Origin: Bacillota bacterium
Lineage (GTDB): Bacteria; Bacillota; Limnochordia; Darwinibacteriales; JAAYFS01
Assembly (NCBI GenBank): GCA_012728115.1
Contig: JAAYFS010000062.1
Location: 1 to 64,000 of the forward strand
Length of the DNA stretch: 64,000 bases
Direction of reading: 5' to 3'
The notes below the pieces were generated by a model. It was not told the origin of the DNA, ran no database searches, and saw only the letters and a program-made list of their open reading frames with translations. Shown here one piece after another: positions 20,886 through 30,801 of the stretch (position 1 is its first letter; each line of letters begins with the position of its first letter). A program made the translations under genes and the position numbers.

Positions 20886-22196
20886 CTAAGTCCTCTCCCT
20901 TACAATCAACATTATTGGAGTTCCAATAAACCCAAACTCTTCCCGCAGCCTGTTTTCTAAGTAGCGCTCATAAGAAAAATGCATTAAGTCACTACGATTA
21001 ACGTGGATAATAAACACTGGAGGGCTAACTTGGGCTTGGGTGACGTAGAAAATTTTCAAGCGAACGCCTTTATCTGAGGGCGTTTGGTGCATAGCAACTG
21101 CATCTTGAATTATCTGATTCAATTTTCCAGTAGGAATACGTAGGCTACGTTGCTCGGCAACTACTTTTACTAGGTCTAAAAGCCTATTAATTCTTTGACC
21201 TGTAAGGGCAGAAATAAACATCACTGGTGCATAGTTAATAAAAGCCACTTCGGTACGTATTGTTTCTTCAAATTCTCGCATTGTATTAGAGTCTTTTTCG
21301 ACCAAATCCCATTTATTAACAGCAATTATAACTCCTCTACCCTTTTCATGGGCATACCCAGCAATCTTCTTATCCTGTTCAGTAACCCCTTCAGTAGCAT
21401 CAAGCATCAGGATTGTCACATCTGATCTTTCGATCGCTCGCAAGGTACGCAAAACACTGAAATACTCTAACTCTTCTTCAACAAGTTTCTTTCTTCTAAG
21501 GCCCGCAGTATCGATTAAAAGATACTTTTGACCATCATGCTCGTAATATGTATCGATCGCATCCCTGGTAGTTCCAGCGATATTGGTGACGATAACTCTT
21601 TCTTCATTCAAAACCTTGTTAATAAACGACGACTTCCCGACGTTCGGTCTGCCTACTATAGCTACCTTCAAAAGATCATCTTCATCGACATTCGCAGTTT
21701 CAGGGAATAACTCAACCACACGATCCAATAGATCGCCTATGTTCTTTCCATGTTCCGCCGAAACCATAATGGGTTCACCAAGCCCTAAACGATAAAAATC
21801 TGCTTGATATTCCCAAGCATTACTCTGATCATCCACTTTATTGATGCATAAAATTACAGGTTTTTCAGTCTTTCTCAGTAAGTCTGCAACCTCCTCATCA
21901 GCTGCAGTGATTCCCTCCCGACCATCGACAACAAAAATAATGATATCGGCTTCTTCAATCGCTATTTTCGCCTGTAAAAATACCTGCTCTTGAATGATAT
22001 CTTTCCCTATATCGATTCCACCTGTATCAATAATTGTAAAGTGATTTCCTAACCATTCTACATCGTTATAAATTCTATCCCTTGTAACCCCTGGAGTTCC
22101 CTCAACAATAGCAATCCTGTCTTTGGAAATCCTATTGAACAATGTGCTCTTTCCCACATTTGGTCTACCGACAATAGCTACAACTGGCTTTGCCAT
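20886..22196 (-). CDS. der: ribosome biogenesis GTPase Der
   Basis: Two GTPase domains, each with GRPNVGKS; KH-like C-terminal domain. Confidence 0.97.
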   Translation of the reverse strand: MAKPVVAIVGRPNVGKSTLFNRISKDRIAIVEGTPGVTRDRIYNDVEWLGNHFTIIDTGGIDIGKDIIQEQVFLQAKIAIEEADIIIFVVDGREGITAADEEVADLLRKTEKPVILCINKVDDQSNAWEYQADFYRLGLGEPIMVSAEHGKNIGDLLDRVVELFPETANVDEDDLLKVAIVGRPNVGKSSFINKVLNEERVIVTNIAGTTRDAIDTYYEHDGQKYLLIDTAGLRRKKLVEEELEYFSVLRTLRAIERSDVTILMLDATEGVTEQDKKIAGYAHEKGRGVIIAVNKWDLVEKDSNTMREFEETIRTEVAFINYAPVMFISALTGQRINRLLDLVKVVAEQRSLRIPTGKLNQIIQDAVAMHQTPSDKGVRLKIFYVTQAQVSPPVFIIHVNRSDLMHFSYERYLENRLREEFGFIGTPIMLIVRERT

Positions 22197-22264
22197 CTAC
22201 ATCTCTCCTTAAACAAACCATAAACAAAAAAATACCGTAGGATTGGCTGAGATATTAGTATTCG

Positions 22265-22747
22265 CTAAGGTGAAGCGGTTTCCCTTTTATCTTTGGCAAA
22301 CTTCTCCTTCGTTCTTGTCACGATCTCGACCAACTGTGGAAACGCTTTTTGGGTGCCCCTTATTACTATTGGCCTACCGATTGAAACCCATTTTAACTGG
22401 CGTGATAAAAATCCTCCAAGTCGCATAATATTATTCACCGCTGGCAAAGTATCAACAAAAAGAAAATCCTCCACTTTGCCGCCAGCTAATGTTACTCCGC
22501 TTCTAATTGCCTGTTCGATTCCTTTTTTTTCGCTTCCCCGTCCACAAACATAGACTTTATTATTAAATTCATCTTCACCCACATAGAGCGTTCTTCCTCG
22601 ATATTGAGAATCAACTTGATCATAGTACAGCGTTGATTCGATCTGTTCGACAGTCGGTGTGCGATCCGCTGGCAGTTTTCCGACATGAATTGCGGCTGCT
22701 ATCGGTGATGAATGTGCTCCTCCATAGCACCAATAGATAATGATCAA
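22265..22747 (-). CDS. DUF3189 family protein
   Basis: MIIIYWCYGGAHSSPIAAAIHVGKLP; position in the YIEGIA cluster. Confidence 0.8.
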   Translation of the reverse strand: MIIIYWCYGGAHSSPIAAAIHVGKLPADRTPTVEQIESTLYYDQVDSQYRGRTLYVGEDEFNNKVYVCGRGSEKKGIEQAIRSGVTLAGGKVEDFLFVDTLPAVNNIMRLGGFLSRQLKWVSIGRPIVIRGTQKAFPQLVEIVTRTKEKFAKDKRETASP

Positions 22748-22775
22748 GAAGATTCCTCCCTTGTATCAAAAATCT

Positions 22776-22967
22776 TCAATGTTTGACGATGATATATGTT
22801 CCATCACCCATACTGTGAATAGCGGCCATTAAAATTCGCGCTAAGTAAAGCGCTTTCCGTTCGAGTTCTTCGAAACTATTGGCGTAAAAGATCGGGATTC
22901 CACCACCAACTTTTTCCTTATCGGTAGTGATTATCGCAAGAATTGTATGAGCTTGTGTGGTCTTCAT
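22776..22967 (-). CDS. capping complex subunit for YIEGIA (small protein)
   Basis: 63-aa ORF TILAIITTDKEKVGGGIPIFYANSFEE next to the YIEGIA gene. Confidence 0.7.
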   Translation of the reverse strand: MKTTQAHTILAIITTDKEKVGGGIPIFYANSFEELERKALYLARILMAAIHSMGDGTYIIVKH

Positions 22968-23019
22968 TGATTCGTTATCGCTCCCTGTTCTAACATCTAC
23001 TCTGCATGTACTTGTTCAT

Positions 23020-23922
23020 CTACTTTAGCATCTGTCCTGCTTTTGATTGCAAGGGCTTGCGAATAGCCCCTTCTAATACTGGAACCCTCGCAATAGCTTC
23101 TACAAATGCCTTTTTATCATTATGAGCAGGTATAATCGATAATACTAGTTTTCCAGAGTCAGGATCACGTCTTACCAACGGAGTATATTCTTGCTCTCCA
23201 ACATCCATGTAAACACCGATCATTGAAGAAACATCGTGAGCGATCGCCTGCATTTGTCCAATGTTTGCGAGAGTTGCTTTCGCATTTGCATCTTTTGGAA
23301 TAATAGCCGCGCCTAGTCCACATTCTACATAGCGTTTGCGAGCCGCCTCTAAACCGACATTCATCATACTAACGCCATCTACTACTAGGATCGGTCCATC
23401 AAATTCAATCTTCTTGACTTCAATATGTGCAATATCTCTTATACATTGACCACGCATCGCCCGGCTAAGTAATAGTATTACAACAAGAGCAACCACAGCT
23501 GAACCAAGTATTCGCCATCCCAAAGAGAATTTCAGGAGTTCCGAGACAATTGCCACCGCCATCGCTGTCCATATTGCCAGATAATTGCGAGCTTCAAAGA
23601 CCCTGGCAATCCCTTCGATATAGGAGTTTCCTCGCTGGACCAGTTCATTGGACTCCATATTTGACAAAGTTTCTCGCTCAATACTCCTAACTTCTCTAAA
23701 TTGTGATGCTGCTAAAAGCAAGAAAGAGACCGCACTAAATTCTTTTTCTATAAATGAAGGAACCAGTACGGAACCGAGCGCAGCACCAATAAAACCAATA
23801 AATAGGTGAATTGCCCAGCCCTGTGGATAGCTCGGATATTGCCGATAATCTCTCCTTAACATGTATACTCTAGCACATAAACCTGCTGTTGTTCCTAATA
23901 TTATGGTTGTAATGTACTCCAT
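23020..23922 (-). CDS. YIEGIA family membrane protein
   Basis: Contains SYIEGIA; multi-pass N-terminal region. Confidence 0.85.
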   Translation of the reverse strand: MEYITTIILGTTAGLCARVYMLRRDYRQYPSYPQGWAIHLFIGFIGAALGSVLVPSFIEKEFSAVSFLLLAASQFREVRSIERETLSNMESNELVQRGNSYIEGIARVFEARNYLAIWTAMAVAIVSELLKFSLGWRILGSAVVALVVILLLSRAMRGQCIRDIAHIEVKKIEFDGPILVVDGVSMMNVGLEAARKRYVECGLGAAIIPKDANAKATLANIGQMQAIAHDVSSMIGVYMDVGEQEYTPLVRRDPDSGKLVLSIIPAHNDKKAFVEAIARVPVLEGAIRKPLQSKAGQMLK

Positions 23923-23929
23923 GTCCTAC

Positions 23930-25078
23930 CTATTCTCCATCTCCATCGTTTTCATCATTCGGTCGATTTCCAAGGCCCATTTCTTTCGAAAAGAAGTTCT
24001 TAATCGAGCCTAATCCTTCTTTGTTTAAAATTACATAACCAACAGCGACTGCAGCAGTTATACCAAGAACCCAAAGAATGGATCTCCTAGCTGCACTCCC
24101 TATGGTTGCGTCCTCGGTTTGGGCTGCCCCCGGGCTTGATAATCCAGCTGCCGCTGGAATAATTTGAGCGAAAAACTGAGCCGATTGCTTTGCCAAATCC
24201 AACGGAATGGTATGAGTACCGAATTCAAGTAGGATTACTCTCGGTCCTATATCTTGATTATAGTTGCCACGAGCATCAAAAATACCTTCGATAATCCCAG
24301 GAAATTTCTCATCCGCTATTGCTTTGATCCTCTTGGCATACTCCATTGTCGCTTCTCTATTTTGATTCTGACGCCCAACCACTATACGGACTTTACTAGC
24401 AGGTTTGCCATCGATTTCCACTTGATACACTTCTGGAGGAGTTGCATCCCTGTGAATATCGATGAGAGTCGCGGGTTGCTGTTTAATTAATTCCATCACT
24501 GTTCGTCGCGACCGAGCGTATGCTTGTCCATCATGAGGTAGATGACTATTATCTGACCAATGCACCTCATAACCTTGTTCCCGCAAAGATTCTGCCATTA
24601 CCCTGCCAACCTCTAAGATATCTCCACCTTGCGCTTCAGAATCTACTCCACTAGTTGGTACGTAGGATTCAGCATTATGGGTATGATAGATGCCGATACT
24701 TTTCCACTCTTCCGCTTCGACATCAGAACTACCGAACAAAAATCCGGTTAGTTTTTCCCACCAACTCTTGGGAGCGGCTGTTTGGAAGATATCAGAAATA
24801 GTGGGTAATTCAACTGTTTCCTTGTATTCAACAATTATGTTATCGTCTTCATAACCAACCACCTCATATCGTCTATTATCAGAGGCGATATAACTGTCGC
24901 CGATATCTAGTATTCTTGCGGTTCTTGTCAGTATTTGTCCTTCCTCGGTGACCAGGGTAAAGTACGATCCGTCATTTCGTTCAGTAAGATCCAAATCCAG
25001 CCATGAATTAGCGCTTAGTGTATTAGAAAATAGTAGCAAAGATAGGATTAAAGTTATGAAAAATGATTTCTTCATCAA
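23930..25078 (-). CDS. spoIIP: stage II sporulation protein P
   Basis: IGIYHTHNAESYVPTSG, LIDIHRDATPPE, LLEFGTHTIPLDLA. Confidence 0.93.
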   Translation of the reverse strand: MMKKSFFITLILSLLLFSNTLSANSWLDLDLTERNDGSYFTLVTEEGQILTRTARILDIGDSYIASDNRRYEVVGYEDDNIIVEYKETVELPTISDIFQTAAPKSWWEKLTGFLFGSSDVEAEEWKSIGIYHTHNAESYVPTSGVDSEAQGGDILEVGRVMAESLREQGYEVHWSDNSHLPHDGQAYARSRRTVMELIKQQPATLIDIHRDATPPEVYQVEIDGKPASKVRIVVGRQNQNREATMEYAKRIKAIADEKFPGIIEGIFDARGNYNQDIGPRVILLEFGTHTIPLDLAKQSAQFFAQIIPAAAGLSSPGAAQTEDATIGSAARRSILWVLGITAAVAVGYVILNKEGLGSIKNFFSKEMGLGNRPNDENDGDGE

Positions 25079-25746
25079 TCATCACCCTCTTCATTGAATT
25101 GAACAAGATCCATTTCTGTGCGGTCCTCGTTCTCAGGTCCTCCTTGAATACGTTCACGGGTTTCACCTACTAGTTCGGCCAATGCTACTGCGATTAATCC
25201 TGATAAAACGATCGTATCAAAGATACCTGCACCACCTATCGCTACTGTTGCTGGCATTTTCATTGAAACCGCACGGATTAGGTTCACAACATCGTTAATG
25301 ATAATTCCAACTGTGCCTGCGATAAACGCAGCCCGTCTGGATCTTCCTGATAAATAACCGACTACACCACCGATTAATCCAAAGAGCCAGATCGGATCGA
25401 TAATTGCATTTGCTGGTTCAAAATTCATAAAAATACTAACAGCAAATATAGCTGCCGCAGTTACTAAAGAGGCGACCACTGATCTGATCTTCTCCGCCGA
25501 ACTATCTGATTTAGAAAACAAGTAAATAGCTAATGCTAATGGTATTAGAGCACCCCCAACATTGATACTGGTCTCAATTTCACCACGCATTATTGGAATA
25601 TCGATAAAACTGCCTGCTATCATCAAACCAATAAACACTAAAGCTTGAGCGTCTGTTAAACGCATCCGATCTAAAATGCGGTGAGCAACACCAAAGTACA
25701 CTAAAGCCGCTACGATCAATAAGAGAATCATACCTGTAGGCATCAT
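25075..25746 (-). CDS. DUF1614 family membrane protein
   Basis: Multi-pass protein; GGVVGYLSGRSRRAAFIAGTVGIIINDVVNLIRA; overlaps the spoIIP start by 4 nt. Confidence 0.8.
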   Translation of the reverse strand: MMPTGMILLLIVAALVYFGVAHRILDRMRLTDAQALVFIGLMIAGSFIDIPIMRGEIETSINVGGALIPLALAIYLFSKSDSSAEKIRSVVASLVTAAAIFAVSIFMNFEPANAIIDPIWLFGLIGGVVGYLSGRSRRAAFIAGTVGIIINDVVNLIRAVSMKMPATVAIGGAGIFDTIVLSGLIAVALAELVGETRERIQGGPENEDRTEMDLVQFNEEGDD

Positions 25747-25818
25747 TATCTTCCCTTCTGTTTATCATTAGGTATGTAGTTAGGTTATAGTGTACCCTTG
25801 TCGTTTCTCAATATAACA

Positions 25819-25850
25819 AAAAAACGTTCCCCAAATTTGGGAAACGCTTT
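25819..25850 (-). terminator. terminator of the ispH-rpsA gene
   Basis: Minus strand: GCGTTTCCCAAATTTGGGGAACGTTTTTTT. Confidence 0.85.
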
Positions 25851-25879
25851 TCTGCTACCAACACCTTAATCAAACACTC

Positions 25880-27961
25880 TTATCTATGGTTCTTAAATAG
25901 ATCGCCGAACACATCACCGAGGTTTGTAGTTAGTTCTTCGTCTTTAATTTCTTCAACTTCTTTAGGTTGACGTTGTTTTGGTGCTTTGACAGGTTCAGGT
26001 TTTGGTTGAAGTTCCTTGATACTTAATCCAATGCGTTTAGCATCTGAATCTAAGCTAATCACCTTTACTTCAACTTCATCGTCAGATTGGACAACCTCTT
26101 CAACCTTTTCGATATGACGATGAGCCAATTGACTAATATGGATCAATCCCTCAACGCCATCTTCTATCTTCACGAAAGCACCAAAGTCAGTTGTCCTGGT
26201 CACTGTTCCAGTTACCACATCTCCAACACTATACTTTGATTCGATGTTATCCCATGGATCAGCAATCGTTTGCTTTAATCCTAAAGAGATTCGGTCATTC
26301 TCAGAATCTAAGCCTAGGATCATAACCTTAATCTCATCATCTTCTGAAACAATGGCTGAAGGATGGGAAACTCTACTATAAGCCATTTCAGAAACATGTA
26401 ATAGCCCTTCTACTCCATCACCGATATCGACAAAAGCACCAAAGTCGGTGATTCTGCGGACCACGCCAGGAACTATATCGCCCTCTTTAAGGCTTGCATA
26501 TACTTCTTTTTTCTTTTGCTCAAGTCTTTCTTCTAAAACAGCTCTATGTGAAAAGACAACATTATTCTTCTTGCGGTCTAGCTCGATGATTTTTAACTCT
26601 AAGTTTTGGCCAACATACTTCTCTAAATCTTCCTCAAAACTTAAGGAAACTTGGCTAGCAGGAATAAATCCTCTAACACCAACGTAGACCAACAATCCGC
26701 CTTTAACGGTCTTTACCACTTTCGCTTCCATAGTGGAACCGTTTTGGAAGATTTCTTCCAATTTGCCCCAAGCTAGTTCAGCATCGGCTCTTCTTTTTGA
26801 AAGAATAACGTTACCTTCAGAATCGTCGATCTTTAAAACTTTCACGCGAATTTCATCTCCTACGCTCAAAACATCTTCAGGAGTGATCTCGGGACTGAAA
26901 CTAACTTCGTTAAAGGGCAATCGTCCTTCACTCTTGTATTGAATATCTACTAAGACTTCCCCTTCACCGATTTGGACCACAGTGCCATTAATGATATCTC
27001 CTACTTGAAGATTAGGCACAACATCAAAATCTTGCATTTGACCTTCTGCATCTTGTGTTTGTTCAACTTCCACGTTCTCATCTTTCACTTCTTCTGCTGT
27101 CTTTTCTAGCTCTTTTTCTTCTGCCAATTTACTCATCTCGTTAAGTACCCCCTCAATTAACCAACTTGGAGTTGATGCCCCAGCACTTACTCCTGCTTTT
27201 TTAACTCCGCGAAACCATTCAGCTCTAAGTTCATCGGCGGTTTCGATTAAATATGTTTTGGCACCAACTTCTTGACAAACTTCCGCTAACCTCCTAGTGT
27301 TAGCACTGTTTCGACCTCCAATTATGACCATTACATCCACATTGGCTGCTACTTGCCGTGCAGAGAATTGTCGCTGTTCAGTTGCGGTGCATATAGTGTT
27401 AAAAGCCTTTAGTACATCAGCCTTTCCAGCTAAGGCACTTACACACTCTTGGAAATTGGAGATCGATTGAGTAGTTTGTGCTATTACACCGATGCGCTTG
27501 GTCAGTGGAAGCTTATCAATGGCTTGAGGTGAGTCTATGACCCATGCGATCTCGCCTGTAGCTCCATGAATAGCTTTCACTTCGGGATGTGCACTATCTC
27601 CCACAATAACAATCTGATACCCTTCTTCTTTCAGCTGACTTGCAAAACGCATCGCCCGCTTTACAAAGGGACATGTTGCATCAACTACCGTTACACCTTC
27701 TTTCGCCGATAGTTGATCCATCACCTTTGGCGGAATTCCGTGACAACGAACAATAACAACTCCTGCATCTATATCCTCAGGTCGTTCTTCAACAGTTACC
27801 CCTCTGCTTTCTAATTCCTTAACTACCTGAGGATTATGGATAAGTGGACCTAATGTCTTAATCGGAGCACCAGAATTGCTTTCGGCGGATTTTAATGCAG
27901 TTTCTACTGCTCTTTTAACGCCAAAACAAAATCCTGCTGCCTCCGCTAATATTATTTCCAC
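25880..27961 (-). CDS. ispH: 4-hydroxy-3-methylbut-2-enyl diphosphate reductase / 30S ribosomal protein S1 fusion
   Basis: IspH domain (AGFCFGVKRAV, VDATCPFV, GGRNSANTRRL) plus four S1-like repeats; GTG 27961 preceded by GGGAGGGGG. Confidence 0.95.
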   Translation of the reverse strand: MEIILAEAAGFCFGVKRAVETALKSAESNSGAPIKTLGPLIHNPQVVKELESRGVTVEERPEDIDAGVVIVRCHGIPPKVMDQLSAKEGVTVVDATCPFVKRAMRFASQLKEEGYQIVIVGDSAHPEVKAIHGATGEIAWVIDSPQAIDKLPLTKRIGVIAQTTQSISNFQECVSALAGKADVLKAFNTICTATEQRQFSARQVAANVDVMVIIGGRNSANTRRLAEVCQEVGAKTYLIETADELRAEWFRGVKKAGVSAGASTPSWLIEGVLNEMSKLAEEKELEKTAEEVKDENVEVEQTQDAEGQMQDFDVVPNLQVGDIINGTVVQIGEGEVLVDIQYKSEGRLPFNEVSFSPEITPEDVLSVGDEIRVKVLKIDDSEGNVILSKRRADAELAWGKLEEIFQNGSTMEAKVVKTVKGGLLVYVGVRGFIPASQVSLSFEEDLEKYVGQNLELKIIELDRKKNNVVFSHRAVLEERLEQKKKEVYASLKEGDIVPGVVRRITDFGAFVDIGDGVEGLLHVSEMAYSRVSHPSAIVSEDDEIKVMILGLDSENDRISLGLKQTIADPWDNIESKYSVGDVVTGTVTRTTDFGAFVKIEDGVEGLIHISQLAHRHIEKVEEVVQSDDEVEVKVISLDSDAKRIGLSIKELQPKPEPVKAPKQRQPKEVEEIKDEELTTNLGDVFGDLFKNHR

Positions 27962-28016
27962 CTTACCCCCTCCCATTATGTTTTCAAAAAATGTAATGCA
28001 CCTCAATGTTACTTCT

Positions 28017-28610
28017 TCAAATTATGGAATATTCCTTCCTCAATAACTCATCGAATTGGGCTTTCATTTTGGTGGTAAGATTTTTCACATCTTCTTTGGA
28101 CACTTTATTTTGTTTTTCAACCCTTATTGGTTCGCCAATTATTACAGTCATTGGCTTGCGGAACCTGCGATCTGCAACGCCTCGTACTACTATTGGAATA
28201 ATCGGAGCACCCGTTTTAATAGCTATTAAAGCGGCCCCCCCTTGAATTGGAAGCATTTCATCCACATTGGCCCGGGTCCCTTCTGGGAAAATACCTAAGA
28301 GTTTGTTTTGAGTTAACACATCAATACTATGTCTAATTGCACTTCGATCAGCCATTCCTCGCTTAACGGGAAAAGCATTTAGTTTACAAAAGAATTGACG
28401 AAGGATCGGATACTTAAATAGTTCAGCTTTGGCCATAAAATGAACTGGTCTTTGAACGCAACAACAAACAAGAATCGGATCTAAGTAACTGACATGATTA
28501 GCAGCTAAGATCGCCGCCCCTTTGTTAGGAATATTTTCTTCACCAAAAACCCTTACACCATATATAAGGTCGAAAAACTTTAAAACTAATTTTCGTAAGA
28601 AATTATACAT
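28017..28610 (-). CDS. plsC: 1-acyl-sn-glycerol-3-phosphate acyltransferase
   Basis: NHVSYLDP and FPEGTR motifs; start chosen at ATG 28610 with GGGGGAAG upstream. Confidence 0.93.
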   Translation of the reverse strand: MYNFLRKLVLKFFDLIYGVRVFGEENIPNKGAAILAANHVSYLDPILVCCCVQRPVHFMAKAELFKYPILRQFFCKLNAFPVKRGMADRSAIRHSIDVLTQNKLLGIFPEGTRANVDEMLPIQGGAALIAIKTGAPIIPIVVRGVADRRFRKPMTVIIGEPIRVEKQNKVSKEDVKNLTTKMKAQFDELLRKEYSII

Positions 28611-29259
28611 TTGTCTTCCCCCTGGCACATAACAACAGCACCTGTTCAACTACTTCCTCAATAGTCAAATCGGTAGTATCGATTTCGAAAGCATCCTCGG
28701 CTTTCCGCAAAGGAGATATTTCTCGATTAGAATCCTTCGTATCACGTTCTCTAATTTGTTCCTCAATTTCTTCAAGTTTAAACGAGAAACCTCTCCGTGC
28801 TAGTTCCAAAGCACGTCTTCGAGCACGCTCTTTAACCGAAGCCTTTAAAAATATTTTAAGATCTGCATCTGGCATCACACAGGTACCAATATCTCGCCCA
28901 TCCATCACCACATTATCTTGTTGAGCGATTTGCTTTTGTAAATCAACTAAAGCCTGCCTAACCGCAAAGTGGCTTGCTACCAATGAAACATTTGCCGTGA
29001 CCTCAGGTTCACGAATCTTTCTGGTGATATTCTGACCCGCTAGAAATATCTCATCGGACCTAATCTCGAAATCAAACTTCTTGATCAACTCTGCAATCTG
29101 TTTTTCGTTATTTGGATCCACATTGTTAGCAAGCACCATGTAAGTTAAAGCACGATACATCGCACCAGTATCAATATATAATAATCCGAGCCTCTCAGCG
29201 ATCATTCGAGCGATGGTACTCTTTCCTGCGCCAGCAGGTCCATCAATCGCTATTCGCAC
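28603..29259 (-). CDS. cmk: cytidylate kinase
   Basis: IAIDGPAGAGKSTIAR, YIDTGAMYRALT, VVMDGRDIGTCVMPDA. Confidence 0.97.
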   Translation of the reverse strand: MRIAIDGPAGAGKSTIARMIAERLGLLYIDTGAMYRALTYMVLANNVDPNNEKQIAELIKKFDFEIRSDEIFLAGQNITRKIREPEVTANVSLVASHFAVRQALVDLQKQIAQQDNVVMDGRDIGTCVMPDADLKIFLKASVKERARRRALELARRGFSFKLEEIEEQIRERDTKDSNREISPLRKAEDAFEIDTTDLTIEEVVEQVLLLCARGKTNV

Positions 29260-30349
29260 CTGTGAGGACCTCCTTTAGCGCCTTGATAAACCGTTGATTC
29301 TGCTCCTTGGTTCCAATTGTAACTCTAATAAAGTTTCTTAAACCAAAAGTCCGTGCGGAGCGAATAATAACTCCTTTTTGTAATAGAGCGTTAAAAACTG
29401 GATCGGCATCGAAAGAACCCAAATCTACAAGAATAAAGTTTGCTTGTGTTTTTACATAATTTAAACCTAATTGTTCAAACTCACTATATAAATAGTTTTT
29501 GCCTGCCTCATTCACTTTCAAGCTTCTTTTCAAATGCTCATTATCCTCGAGACTCCTTAGAGCAGCTATCTGAGCGAGTCCATTTACATTAAACGGTTCT
29601 CTAACTCGATTTATCAGATCGATAATTCCCCTATTACCTATTCCATATCCAACCCGTAGTGCGGCTAAACCATAAATTTTAGAAAATGTTCTAGTTACGA
29701 TCAAGTTTTCATAGGTAGGCAGTAGCTCGAGAGTCTTTGGATAATCATCGGCAGTAACATACTCGAAATATGCTTCATCCACCACCACTAAAATATGTCT
29801 TGGGACTTTCTTCAGGAATTCATCAAGTTCCTGATGAGTTATGATCGTTCCAGTCGGATTGTTCGGATTGCAAATAAAGATAATCTTAGTTCGAGCGCTG
29901 ATTTGAGCGAACATAGCTTCTAGATCATGAGTGAAATCCTTTAAGGGCACTCTTAATTCCTTCGCTCCCATTAAACGAGTAACAAAACTATACTCACTAA
30001 AGGTAGGCCAAGCCATAATGACTTCATCGTCGGGTTGTAGAAAAGCTTCCCCAATCAGTTTTAGAATTTCATCGGAACCGTTCCCAATGATCACCTGTTC
30101 TGGAGCAACCCGAACGTTTGTCGCTATCTTGTCTTTTAAATCTACAGAACCACCATCGGGATAAATATGTAGTTTATCGAGATTGTCTTTAACTGCTTGA
30201 ACCGCTAATGACGATGGACCGAGCGGGTTTTCGTTTGATGCCATTTTGATCACATCAGTTAGATTGAGTTCTTTTTTTACTTCGCTAATTGGTTTGCCAG
30301 GAACATATGGTTCGATATTCAAAATTTCGTGGCGAAAAACTATTCTCAT
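29243..30349 (-). CDS. hisC: histidinol-phosphate aminotransferase
   Basis: PLP-dependent class I/II fold; ASNENPLGPS, NPNNPTGT, TFSKIYGLAALRVGY. Confidence 0.92.
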   Translation of the reverse strand: MRIVFRHEILNIEPYVPGKPISEVKKELNLTDVIKMASNENPLGPSSLAVQAVKDNLDKLHIYPDGGSVDLKDKIATNVRVAPEQVIIGNGSDEILKLIGEAFLQPDDEVIMAWPTFSEYSFVTRLMGAKELRVPLKDFTHDLEAMFAQISARTKIIFICNPNNPTGTIITHQELDEFLKKVPRHILVVVDEAYFEYVTADDYPKTLELLPTYENLIVTRTFSKIYGLAALRVGYGIGNRGIIDLINRVREPFNVNGLAQIAALRSLEDNEHLKRSLKVNEAGKNYLYSEFEQLGLNYVKTQANFILVDLGSFDADPVFNALLQKGVIIRSARTFGLRNFIRVTIGTKEQNQRFIKALKEVLTGANSD

Positions 30350-30434
30350 CCTACTCTTCCTTTTCCTATACTAATTAAAAATGCTGACCTATTAACACTG
30401 CTATTAACAAAACTTATTAGTTCACTTATCGGTA

Positions 30435-30800
30435 TTAATCCACTAAATCTGGTCTAAGTTTGTGTGCCTCGTTTAAATAAACATGTTTTACTGTATCCTT
30501 TGTCAACTTTGTGCTCTGACAATGCACTAATAATCTGATACATAAAGGTAGACTACCCAATACTTTACTTTCTTGGACACACATTAATGGAGTATTTTTG
30601 ATTAACCCAGCTTCGCGTACTGCCGCGGCTGGGTAATAAGCATTTAAATCATCAGTCATTGTAAAAATGATGCTGATTAAATCCCGTTCTGAAAGTTGAT
30701 TCCTTACCATTACCTCAGTAAGGAGTTCGACCGTTTTTGAGGAAATCTCTTCCAACGTATTATCATTAACCGTAGTGGCACCACGGATCGCAACTATCAG
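30435..30800 (-). CDS. aroH: chorismate mutase AroH
   Basis: IVAIRGATTVNDNT...; FTMTDDLNAYYPAAAVREAG. The track ORF extends upstream into the previous gene; a CTG start at 30800 is inferred. Confidence 0.88.
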   Translation of the reverse strand: MIVAIRGATTVNDNTLEEISSKTVELLTEVMVRNQLSERDLISIIFTMTDDLNAYYPAAAVREAGLIKNTPLMCVQESKVLGSLPLCIRLLVHCQSTKLTKDTVKHVYLNEAHKLRPDLVD

Positions 30801-30801
30801 T

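Noticed and set aside
20506-20889. Plus-strand 127-aa ORF antisense to plsY
   Set aside because: Shadow ORF of a clear PlsY gene.
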